From Maribacter sp. (GTDB taxonomy: Bacteria > Bacteroidota > Bacteroidia > Flavobacteriales > Flavobacteriaceae), in assembly GCA_018679695.1 (NCBI GenBank), contig JAHHKH010000344.1, forward strand, positions 1-5,495: DNA of 5,495 bases, written 5' to 3'. Below are positions 1 to 5,495 of the stretch, piece after piece. A program made the translations under genes and the position numbers. The notes under the pieces are model-generated. The model worked only from the letters and a program-made list of their open reading frames with translations. It did not search any database and was not told the origin of the DNA. Position 1 is the first letter of the stretch, and each line of letters opens with the position of its first letter.

Positions 1-75
1 AGTGTCTATTACAAAGGAAATCCTTCTATAAACTCAACCATAGCTGGCACGGGCAGCATTGTGGATGCCAACTAA
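1..75 (+). CDS. C-terminal end of a head-GIN (DUF2807-like) protein, partial
   Basis: Frame 1 is open from the window edge to a TAA at 73-75 and gives 24 residues, from SVYYKGNPSI to GTGSIVDAN. The pattern V-Y-Y-x-G-N-P followed by an S/T-rich stretch and a G-T/S-G-S-I-like ending is how the last beta-strand repeat of Bacteroidota head-GIN domain proteins typically finishes. Those proteins are usually exported beta-helical proteins of unknown function, often with an N-terminal signal or lipoprotein peptide, which would lie outside the window. Only the tail is visible, so length, export signal and start cannot be judged. The assignment rests on motif recognition in a short piece. The reading frame itself is likely real because the codons make a coherent family-like end. 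Confidence 0.72.
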   Translation, partial: SVYYKGNPSINSTIAGTGSIVDAN

Positions 76-90
76 TATGCTATTATTTAC

Positions 91-107
91 CATGCCTATG
101 AGGTATG
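91..107 (+). terminator. Possible stem-loop after the head-GIN gene
   Basis: CATGCCT (91-97) and AGGTATG (101-107) can pair as a 7-bp stem with one G-U pair and a 3-nt loop. The stem starts 16 nt after the stop codon of the upstream gene. What follows is A/T-rich (TGGAATTTATATAATA) but is not a clean T run, so this is a weak candidate for a transcription terminator or 3'-end-protecting hairpin. The rest of the 76-183 gap shows no open frame of note. The nearest thing to a Bacteroidota -7 box is TACATTTT at 132-139, one base off TAnnTTTG and without a matching -33 element. Confidence 0.28.
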
Positions 108-183
108 TGGAATTTATATAATAAAATTGAATACATTTTTTTAGAGGCTGCCCTTACGGCGATTAGTTCACTGGATTTTTAAT

Positions 184-762
184 ATGAAATTAATCGATAC
201 ATATTTGCCAAATTTTCAATACCGGGAACATCTAAGTACTTTGGTTAGTGCTTCTCCTTCAAGGGCTTATGATGCTATGCGCTCTTTTGATTTCAGCCGA
301 TCATGGATGATTCGCACCATTTTCTCGACCCGTGAATTGCTGTTCGGGGTATCTTCAAGACAAAATAGGAAAAACAACACTGGGGTATTTGGCCCCCTAT
401 TGGAATCAACCTTAAATTTGGGTTGGTCGATCTTAGAAGAGGTGCCCAACCGTGAATTGGTGGTGGGGGCGCTAACACAACCCTGGTTGGCTAAAGTCAA
501 CTTTGAAGGGCTCCCAGGTCCAGAATTTATCAATTTTACAAAACCAGGTTTTGCTAAAATTGTTTGGAATATTGAGGTTAGTGAGATAAAACCTAACCTA
601 ACTTTTTTGGCTACGGAAACACGGGTTGCATTAACCGACCATAATTCACGCCGTAAATTTCGGATATATTGGTTTCTCTTTAGTCCAGGGATACGATTGA
701 TACGCTGGCTAGCCTTTAGGATTATTAAACGAGATATTAAAAATGACCCTGGTAGCTCCTAG
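184..762 (+). CDS. SRPBCC/START-like domain protein of unknown function
   Basis: This 192-residue protein has no signal peptide and no convincing membrane segment, so it is probably cytoplasmic. I place it in the SRPBCC (Bet v 1/START-like) fold superfamily, whose members hold a hydrophobic ligand in a cavity. The N-terminus has the typical first strand and helix (YREHLSTLVSASPSRAYDAM, 13-32). A central strand has E-L-V-V-G-A with a nearby P-W (91-101). A G-F-A-K-I-x-W-N strand (122-129) is followed by a T-E-T-R-V strand (144-148). The C-terminal helix begins S-R-R-K-F-R-x-Y-W and continues into P-G-x-x-L-I-R (155-174). That arrangement matches a family of uncharacterised bacterial SRPBCC proteins. 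No ligand or reaction can be named. The ATG at 184 is the first start after an in-frame TAG at 142-144, and there is no Shine-Dalgarno sequence. The gene lies 40 bp upstream of the membrane-protein pair and may share its transcript. Confidence 0.78.
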   Translation: MKLIDTYLPNFQYREHLSTLVSASPSRAYDAMRSFDFSRSWMIRTIFSTRELLFGVSSRQNRKNNTGVFGPLLESTLNLGWSILEEVPNRELVVGALTQPWLAKVNFEGLPGPEFINFTKPGFAKIVWNIEVSEIKPNLTFLATETRVALTDHNSRRKFRIYWFLFSPGIRLIRWLAFRIIKRDIKNDPGSS

Positions 763-802
763 TGGTTATCAGCACAAAACTAATTCGTAAAAAATTAAAA
801 AT

Positions 803-1261
803 ATGTCAAAAAAAAGAGGATTTGGATTTTGGGCTCTTATTCTAACAAGCATATTGTTAAGCCTGTTTTTACTAGTGGGCCAGACCTTTTCATTATTCAA
901 TTATGAAGCTGCTGTTGCCTTTGGCCTGCAGGAGTCAGTTGAAGAAGTTACCCAAGTCGGGATTGCTTTTGCCAAAGGATTCGCATTTGCAGATACAATA
1001 GCATATATTCCGTTATTGCTTCTTGGTATCATCGGCCTATTAAAAAGAACCAAATGGGGTATTTATGCCTTGTTTGCCAGTTGTGCCATATCGGTATATT
1101 GGCCATTGGTGCATTTGTATGCAATTCATGTCGGAAAAAGTGTTATAATCCTACATCCCGAAAAATATGTATCCTTCCCAATTACATTGTCAATCATAAT
1201 TTTATATGGGTTGTGGGGAATGTGGTATTTATATAAAAATCAAATAGAATTTATAAAATGA
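803..1261 (+). CDS. Small four-helix integral membrane protein, function unknown
   Basis: This 152-residue hydrophobic protein has four likely membrane helices, near residues 9-32, 60-80, 85-108 and 125-144. Between helices 1 and 2 lies an amphipathic segment of about 27 residues with acidic residues (E44, E47, E48), followed by K58-G59-F60-A61-F62-A63-D64. The segments G-L-Q-E-S-V-E-E-V-T-Q-V-G (41-53), W-G at 85-86 and Y-W-P-L-V-H at 99-104 look like conserved signature patches of an uncharacterised family, but I cannot attach a family name. D64 at the head of helix 2 and H104 within helix 3 are polar residues in or near membrane spans. The ATG at 803 is the first start after an in-frame TAA at 788-790. 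The leader is A-rich with no Shine-Dalgarno sequence. Its stop overlaps the next start as ATGA, which points to translational coupling and a shared role with that second membrane protein. Confidence 0.85.
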   Translation: MSKKRGFGFWALILTSILLSLFLLVGQTFSLFNYEAAVAFGLQESVEEVTQVGIAFAKGFAFADTIAYIPLLLLGIIGLLKRTKWGIYALFASCAISVYWPLVHLYAIHVGKSVIILHPEKYVSFPITLSIIILYGLWGMWYLYKNQIEFIK

Positions 1262-1722
1262 AAAAGACAATCGCAACGTACCTATTAATGGTTTTGATAG
1301 CATTTCAAATTATAAGTGCAATTCCCGCAGGATGGGCCATGTTTACAGATCCTTCCGGGATGAAATTGGGAATTCCCCTGGACGTACTGGAACTTTCGCC
1401 TTTCCCGGATTTTTTGATTCCAGGGCTGTTCCTCTTCATTTTTCTAGGGTTGTTACCGGTATTTATTCTCTATGGATTAATAACGAGGAAAGATCTTAAA
1501 TGGGCTCAGCCAATCAACCTCTATAAAAACCAGCACTGGTCGTTGACCTTTGCTTATTATCTAGGTTTATTACTGGTTTTATGGATAAACATGCAACTTC
1601 TATTTATACAAAAATATTTCTTTTTGCAAGTTGTATTTTCCCTTCTTGGTATTGTCATTGTTTTTTTGACCCATTTACCAAAAACAAAGCAATATTATAC
1701 ACTTAGAGGCAAAGAGCAATGA
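1258..1722 (+). CDS. Small four-helix integral membrane protein with DPSG and SPF motifs, function unknown
   Basis: This 154-residue protein has four likely membrane helices, near residues 5-24, 52-75, 95-115 and 121-140. The loop after helix 1 carries D-P-S-G (31-34), then L-G-I-P-L (37-41), then S-P-F-P-D-F-L-I-P-G-L (47-57) leading into helix 2. I recognise this D-P-S-G/L-G-x-P/S-P-F-x-D/P-G-L pattern from a widespread but uncharacterised group of small bacterial membrane proteins, and no activity is known to me. The loop between helices 2 and 3 is basic (R77, K78, K81), which suggests a cytoplasmic side. The C-terminus is polar and basic. The start codon overlaps the previous gene's TGA (ATGA), so the two are very probably translated together. 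The stop (1720-1722) is 57 bp from the ATPase start. Confidence 0.86.
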   Translation: MKKTIATYLLMVLIAFQIISAIPAGWAMFTDPSGMKLGIPLDVLELSPFPDFLIPGLFLFIFLGLLPVFILYGLITRKDLKWAQPINLYKNQHWSLTFAYYLGLLLVLWINMQLLFIQKYFFLQVVFSLLGIVIVFLTHLPKTKQYYTLRGKEQ

Positions 1723-1757
1723 TAATTGAAATTAATAAGGTAACCTCAACATTGCAA

Positions 1758-1778
1758 TTTGTAATAATCAATTACAAA
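1758..1778 (+). promoter_or_regulatory. Perfect 8-bp inverted repeat just before the ATPase start
   Basis: TTTGTAAT (1758-1765) is repeated inverted as ATTACAAA (1771-1778) across a 5-nt spacer, and the second arm ends one base before the ATG at 1780. A self-complementary ATTGCAAT (1751-1758) overlaps its left edge. The arrangement could be the operator of a dimeric regulator, or an RNA hairpin that covers the ribosome-binding region of the ATPase. The arms are AT-rich, so an RNA stem would be modest in strength. No -33/-7 Bacteroidota promoter pair is visible in the gap at 1723-1779. The symmetry is seen directly and the regulatory role is inferred. Confidence 0.4.
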
Positions 1779-1779
1779 C

Positions 1780-4278
1780 ATGTCCATAGCAAATTTTAAC
1801 GTAAAAGGTCTAACCACGGAAGAAGTCCTTCTCTCCAGAAAAGAATATGGGCGTAATGAACTTCGATATAAAAAAGAGCATACTTTTTTCAAGCACATTT
1901 CAATCTTGATCAAAGAACCCATGGTTATCCTACTACTGGTAACATCCAGCATTTACTTTATCGTGGGTAATATCGGCGACGGTATTTTTCTGGCGGTGGC
2001 CATATTATTGGTATCAACCATTTCGTTATACCAGGATTCCAGAAGTCGTAATGCACTTGAAAAATTAAAAATTATCAGTCAACCCCATTGCAATGTGATT
2101 AGAAATGGTAAGGTCGAAAGAATATCCATCGAGGATGTTGTCATGGGGGATAGTCTGATGGTTGAGGAAGGTGTAACCATTGCCGCTGATGGTATTATTG
2201 TGCATTCCAATGATTTTTCTGTTGATGAGTCAATCCTCACCGGAGAATCCTTATCGGTCTATAAGGACAAGACGAAGAAGGAAAATAAAATCTATCGTGG
2301 GACTATTGTCACCAGTGGACTGGCTATCGCCACGATATCGGCGATTGGCAATGAAACTTGGTTGGGCAAAATTGGAAAAAGCCTTGAAACCATAACCGAG
2401 GAAAAAACCCCGTTGGAAATACGGATAAATAGTTTTGTTAAAAGAATGGCGGCGGCAGGAATTGCTGTCTTCCTGATAGTTTGGGTTCTAAATTATGCGA
2501 ACTCAAATAATGTTGTAGACAGTTTGCTCAAGGCCCTTACACTTGCTATGAGTATTCTTCCTGAAGAAATCCCCGTGGCATTTACCACCTTTATGGCGTT
2601 AGGGGCATGGCGTTTAATGAAAAAGGGAATAGTGGTAAAACAGATGAAAACTGTCGAGACTTTGGGCAGTGCAACTGTCATATGTGTGGACAAGACCGGA
2701 ACTATCACCAAAAATGAAATGGCATTAGCCAAACTATTTGTGCTGGAATCCAATAAAATTTCAAACCCAAAAGATGACCTTGGCGCCCATGAAAAAGAAC
2801 TTTTGGAACTGGCTATGTGGTCCAGCGAACCTATACCGTTTGACCGTATGGAAATGGCCCTACATGATGCCTATTCCAAATTTGTTCAATACGATGAACG
2901 GGATAAATTCAAAATGGTGCACGAATATCCCTTAGGAGGCAATCCTCCAATGATGACACATATTTTTGAGGATGCAATGGGAAATCGAATTATTGCCGCA
3001 AAAGGGGCGCCTGAGGCATTTTTTGAAATTTCCAATCTAACCACAATTGATAAACGAAAGTTGCAAGAGGCTATTATCAAATTAGCGAAAGAAGGATATC
3101 GATTATTGGGGGTTGGCCAGGCAACGTTCCAAGGCAGTGATTTCCCATCGAGGCAGCAAGGATTTCTTTTTCGGTTTAAGGGGATAGTGGCTTTTTATGA
3201 TCCCCCAAAGGATAATATCAAAACAGTATTTGGCGATTTTGAAGCGGCTGGGATAACCGTGAAAATTATAACAGGTGACAATCCTATTACCACCAAGGCG
3301 ATTGCAAAACAAATTCAATTTAATGGAAACCATGAAATTTTGGATGGTGACGACCTTGTTAAACTAGAAGGTTTAGAATTACAAGAGGCAATGAGGGACA
3401 TACATATTTTTACAAGAATGTTTCCAGATGCCAAACTTAAGATTATTGAAGCATTAAAATCCAAAGGTGAAATTGTTGCCATGACCGGTGATGGGGTCAA
3501 CGATGGTCCTGCCCTCAAAGCAGCACACATAGGGGTAGCCATGGGACAAAAAGGCACAGAGATCGCCAAACAATCCGCATCGTTGATTTTGATGGAAGAT
3601 GACCTATCCAAAATGGTGGATGCCGTGGCCATGGGCAGAAAGATCTATGCCAATCTTAAAAAAGCGATACAATATGTCATTTCCATTCATATTCCAATCA
3701 TTCTTATGGTTTTTCTTCCTCTCGCTTTAGGATGGATGTACCCCAATATTTTCTCACCTGTACATGTCATTTTATTCGAATTGATCATGGGGCCTACCTG
3801 TTCCATTATTTATGAAAATGAGCCCATGGAAAAACATACGATGATCCAAGAACCCCGACCCTTTACCACTACCTTTTTCAAATGGAAGGAACTTATTACC
3901 AGTATCATACAAGGATTACTAATCACTGTAGGCGGATTGCTTATTTACCAATATAGTGTCTACGAAGGATATACCGAAGGGATTACCAGGGCGATGGTAT
4001 TTACCGTTCTTATTTCCTCCAATATATTTTTAACCCTTGTCAACCGTTCTTTTTACTTTTCCATGTTCACAACAATGAGGTACAAGAACAATTTGGTACC
4101 AATCATTATTGGTGTTACCCTATTTATTACTGGAATATTACTTTTTGTGGACCCGTTGACCCGTTTCTTTGAGTTTGAAACTTTAAATGTTTCGCAACTG
4201 TCAATGAGTATTGCCACAGGCTTCTTATTTGTTGTTTGGTATGAATTTATAAAATGGGGGAAAAGAATTTCAAAGTAA
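1780..4278 (+). CDS. Cation-transporting P-type ATPase, divergent P2-like clade, ion unknown
   Basis: This complete 832-residue ATP-driven cation pump of the inner membrane has the layout of type II P-type ATPases: an N-terminal cation-ATPase domain (about 8-60), then M1-M2 and the actuator loop with T-G-E-S (154-157). M3-M4 follow, with P-E-E-I-P (261-265) in M4. The phosphorylation motif is D-K-T-G-T-I-T with the catalytic aspartate at D304. The nucleotide domain has D-R-M-E (355-358) and K-G-A-P-E (408-412). The hinge motifs are T-G-D (498-500) and T-G-D-G-V-N-D-G-P (569-577). M5-M10 fall near 632-652, 660-679, 703-723, 738-755, 772-790 and 806-824. It lacks the CPx motif and metal-binding domains of heavy-metal P1B pumps. 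The Ca2+ ligands of SERCA are mostly absent: M5 has H637-I-P639 and M6 has E667-L-I-M-G-P672, so a 'calcium pump' label is not supported. Direction is presumably export. The ATG at 1780 is the first start after an in-frame TAA at 1765-1767. Confidence 0.95.
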   Translation: MSIANFNVKGLTTEEVLLSRKEYGRNELRYKKEHTFFKHISILIKEPMVILLLVTSSIYFIVGNIGDGIFLAVAILLVSTISLYQDSRSRNALEKLKIISQPHCNVIRNGKVERISIEDVVMGDSLMVEEGVTIAADGIIVHSNDFSVDESILTGESLSVYKDKTKKENKIYRGTIVTSGLAIATISAIGNETWLGKIGKSLETITEEKTPLEIRINSFVKRMAAAGIAVFLIVWVLNYANSNNVVDSLLKALTLAMSILPEEIPVAFTTFMALGAWRLMKKGIVVKQMKTVETLGSATVICVDKTGTITKNEMALAKLFVLESNKISNPKDDLGAHEKELLELAMWSSEPIPFDRMEMALHDAYSKFVQYDERDKFKMVHEYPLGGNPPMMTHIFEDAMGNRIIAAKGAPEAFFEISNLTTIDKRKLQEAIIKLAKEGYRLLGVGQATFQGSDFPSRQQGFLFRFKGIVAFYDPPKDNIKTVFGDFEAAGITVKIITGDNPITTKAIAKQIQFNGNHEILDGDDLVKLEGLELQEAMRDIHIFTRMFPDAKLKIIEALKSKGEIVAMTGDGVNDGPALKAAHIGVAMGQKGTEIAKQSASLILMEDDLSKMVDAVAMGRKIYANLKKAIQYVISIHIPIILMVFLPLALGWMYPNIFSPVHVILFELIMGPTCSIIYENEPMEKHTMIQEPRPFTTTFFKWKELITSIIQGLLITVGGLLIYQYSVYEGYTEGITRAMVFTVLISSNIFLTLVNRSFYFSMFTTMRYKNNLVPIIIGVTLFITGILLFVDPLTRFFEFETLNVSQLSMSIATGFLFVVWYEFIKWGKRISK

Positions 4279-4345
4279 TTTTATTGAATTACATAACGAT
4301 ATCAAACAACTTCAAAACAGGTAATAAAAATCTGGAATCAGCTTT

Positions 4346-5092
4346 TTAATTCTTCTTTTTTTTGGTTTTCTTAGGTAATACCTCTTCCGGGAATGGGAAA
4401 AGAATGGTCGAATTCTTTTCAGCAGCGATATTGGATAAGGTTTGGTACAATCGCAATTTAATGGCCGATGGGGATTTGTCTATCTGAAGGCCTGCTTCCA
4501 GAAGTTTAGCAGCAGCCTGTTCCTCGGCCTCCGCAAGAATAATACGGGCCCTTCTTGATCTTTCGGCTTCAGCCTGGTTGGCCATCATGCGTCGCATATT
4601 TTCGGGCAATTGAATGTCCTTTATCTTGACATCTATAATCTCAATGCCCCAATGATGGGTTTCGGTCTCTACTATGCTTTTAATGTTTTTCCCCATTTCC
4701 TCACGTTTGGACAAAATGGTGTCCAACTCTACCTTTCCGCATACATCGCGAAGTGCTGCTTGGGAAAGTTGCGCTATGGCAAAATCGTACTCTTCCACTT
4801 CTAAAACAGCTTTTTCAGGATCATCTATCTTAAAGAAAACAACCCCATCAATACTACAGGGTACATTATCCTCGGTCATAACCTCTTGTGACACTATGTT
4901 GCTCGTGATGACACGAATATCAACAACCTGAATGGTTTCAACTAAGGGTATAATCCATCGAAAACCAGGTTGCAAGGTTTTAACGTATTTTCCAAATCGG
5001 AATTTCAAGGCTCTTTTATACTCAAATACAATTCGGATTCCTGCCAAAAGAAACAAACCAAATATCAGACTGAATAAAATTATTGGATTCAT
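4346..5092 (-). CDS. Slipin: stomatin-like SPFH/band 7 membrane protein
   Basis: This 248-residue protein has one N-terminal membrane anchor (about 3-23) followed by the SPFH/band 7 domain. Visible signatures are R-F-G-K-Y (32-36), L-Q-P-G-F-R-W-x-I-P (40-49), V-D-I-R-V-I-T (57-63) and M-T-E-D-N-V-P (72-78). They continue with D-P-E-K-A-V-L-E-V (91-99) and L-P-E-N-M-R-R-M-M-A (162-171). An E/A/R-rich coiled coil runs from about 173 to 200, and the C-terminal slipin end N-S-T-I-L-F-P-F-P (227-235) is present. Slipins oligomerise into membrane-bound ring or cage scaffolds linked to membrane microdomains and protein quality control. Many bacterial slipins are encoded beside an NfeD-type protease or membrane protein, and none is seen here. 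The tail is strongly basic (K241 to K247). The ATG at 5092 is fixed by an in-frame TGA two codons upstream. The gene converges on the ATPase across 67 bp. Confidence 0.94.
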   Translation of the reverse strand: MNPIILFSLIFGLFLLAGIRIVFEYKRALKFRFGKYVKTLQPGFRWIIPLVETIQVVDIRVITSNIVSQEVMTEDNVPCSIDGVVFFKIDDPEKAVLEVEEYDFAIAQLSQAALRDVCGKVELDTILSKREEMGKNIKSIVETETHHWGIEIIDVKIKDIQLPENMRRMMANQAEAERSRRARIILAEAEEQAAAKLLEAGLQIDKSPSAIKLRLYQTLSNIAAEKNSTILFPFPEEVLPKKTKKKKN

Positions 5093-5336
5093 AATTCACT
5101 TGTTAAAGTTTATAATGTAAGTCTTAATCCTGTAGAATTGATCAAATCAATCAAATACACTAATAAGACACTAGGATCCATACGTTAGAAAAAGAATTTA
5201 TCGTCCTTTTCCATTGCGTTGTTGGTACTCTTCAATTTACGAAATTCGCGCTTGGAAACAAAATTTCAGCATGGCTAATAACGGGTGGTAACCAAAGATT
5301 TATGTTCTATCAAAAAGCAACTTTTTATTCTTTTCC
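5093..5336. other. Intergenic region upstream of the slipin gene
   Basis: In these 244 bp I see no convincing gene on either strand. The region should hold the slipin promoter if the slipin is not cotranscribed with the minus-strand gene to its right. The closest match to the Bacteroidota -7 box TAnnTTTG on the minus strand is TGTATTTG (plus-strand 5152-5159), one base off and lacking a good -33 partner. A short symmetric element lies next to it at 5137-5151. AAAAAG-CAA-CTTTTT (5312-5326) is symmetric and lies just past the stop of the right-edge gene, but it is almost pure A/T. Confidence 0.5.
5137..5151. repeat. Short inverted repeat ATTGAT-CAA-ATCAAT upstream of the slipin
   Basis: Two 6-bp arms, ATTGAT (5137-5142) and ATCAAT (5146-5151), are exact inverse complements around a 3-nt spacer. 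They lie about 45 bp upstream of the slipin ATG and overlap a run of ATCAA/TCAAA direct repeats (5141-5155). This is a position where an operator would be expected, but a 6-bp AT-rich symmetry can occur by chance in such DNA. No regulator can be named. Confidence 0.25.
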
Positions 5337-5495
5337 TTAAACATCACCTGCCGTAGTTTTCCATTTCAAATTATGATACAATAATAGATCCAAAACAATG
5401 AACCAAATGATAAAACAAACAAAGGTTATCTTCTGAATAATAGGAAGCAGGCGAATAAACTGCCCAGTTTCATAGATATAATAATTGAACAAAAA
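5337..5495 (-). CDS. Probable C-terminal end of a membrane protein, partial, unrecognised
   Basis: Read on the minus strand from the right edge, one frame stays open for 52 codons and ends at a TAA (plus-strand 5337-5339). The peptide starts FLFNYYIYETGQFIRLLPII, has a strongly hydrophobic stretch with the look of a membrane helix (about 24-40 of the visible part, ending in L-D-L-L-L-Y) and finishes with a short polar tail that includes K-W-K-T-T-A-G-D-V. The composition looks like a real membrane-protein end, and an open run this long is not common by chance in DNA this AT-rich. The start is outside the window and I do not recognise the family. It is on the same strand as the slipin and upstream of it, but the 244-bp gap argues against tight coupling. 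A chance open frame remains possible. Confidence 0.45.
   Translation of the reverse strand, partial: FLFNYYIYETGQFIRLLPIIQKITFVCFIIWFIVLDLLLYHNLKWKTTAGDV

Noticed and set aside
132..139. TACATTTT as a Bacteroidota -7 promoter box for the SRPBCC gene
   Set aside because: It misses the final G of TAnnTTTG and has no TTTG-like -33 element at the right distance, so it is not strong enough to annotate.
156..174. Stretch resembling a tRNA D-arm (GGCGATTAGTTCACTGG)
   Set aside because: No anticodon arm, T-arm or acceptor pairing follows. The next bases are an A/T leader and a real start codon, so the likeness is chance.
267..533. Open frame on the minus strand inside the SRPBCC gene
   Set aside because: It lies wholly inside the plus-strand gene, its peptide has no family-like pattern, and the plus-strand product has recognisable SRPBCC features.
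2493..3632. Several minus-strand open frames within the ATPase gene
   Set aside because: They are antisense shadows of a gene whose motifs are intact from end to end, and their translations show no domain or signal.
1780..4278. Assignment of the ATPase as a Ca2+ pump, a Kdp subunit or a heavy-metal P1B pump
   Set aside because: The Ca2+ ligands in M5 and M6 are missing, there is no CPx motif or metal-binding domain, and the ten-helix layout does not fit KdpB.
4279..4345. Bidirectional terminator between the convergent ATPase and slipin genes
   Set aside because: I could not find a GC-containing stem followed by a T run on either strand. The gap is A/T-rich without clear pairing.
4349..4363. 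Run of eight A (coding strand) in the slipin tail as a frameshift site
   Set aside because: It encodes the natural lysine-rich end just before the stop. Slippage would change only a few terminal residues, and nothing suggests programmed frameshifting.
4610..5120. Plus-strand open frames opposite the slipin gene
   Set aside because: They overlap the slipin coding strand entirely or almost entirely. The slipin has a complete SPFH domain, and the plus-strand peptides are unstructured and unfamiliar.
5312..5326. AAAAAG-CAA-CTTTTT as a terminator of the right-edge gene
   Set aside because: The stem is almost all A-T pairs. It would be very weak and could arise by chance in this composition.

Overview
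The window looks like a chromosomal segment from a member of the Bacteroidota, most likely a marine Flavobacteriaceae. The DNA is AT-rich. The gene starts lack Shine-Dalgarno sequences and have A/T-rich leaders instead. The left edge carries what looks like the tail of a head-GIN (DUF2807-type) protein, a family common in that group. The genus cannot be fixed from the sequence.

Layout, left to right. The C-terminal 24 codons of a head-GIN-like protein end at 75. A gap of about 100 bp with a possible stem-loop follows. Next come four genes on the plus strand: an SRPBCC/START-like soluble protein (184-762), two small four-helix membrane proteins whose genes overlap by ATGA (803-1261 and 1258-1722), and a complete 832-residue P-type cation ATPase (1780-4278). 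The short gap before the ATPase holds a perfect 8-bp inverted repeat that ends one base before its ATG. Facing the ATPase on the minus strand is a slipin (stomatin-like SPFH/band 7 protein, 4346-5092). It is followed by a 244-bp gap with no convincing gene and then the apparent C-terminal 52 codons of another minus-strand membrane protein running off the right edge (5337-5495).

How the genes may work together is inference. The plus-strand genes are closely spaced (gaps of 40, -4 and 57 bp) and could be one transcript. All but the first are integral membrane proteins. The ATPase has all the catalytic motifs of the superfamily, but its M4, M5 and M6 ion-pathway residues are not those of a Ca2+ pump. 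It fits an uncharacterised P-type clade, so its ion is unknown. The slipin is a membrane scaffold type without its usual NfeD-type partner in view. There is no mobile element, CRISPR array, tRNA or rRNA. I see no clear-cut new system. The best candidates for something undescribed are the SRPBCC/two-membrane-protein cluster and the ion specificity and control of the ATPase.
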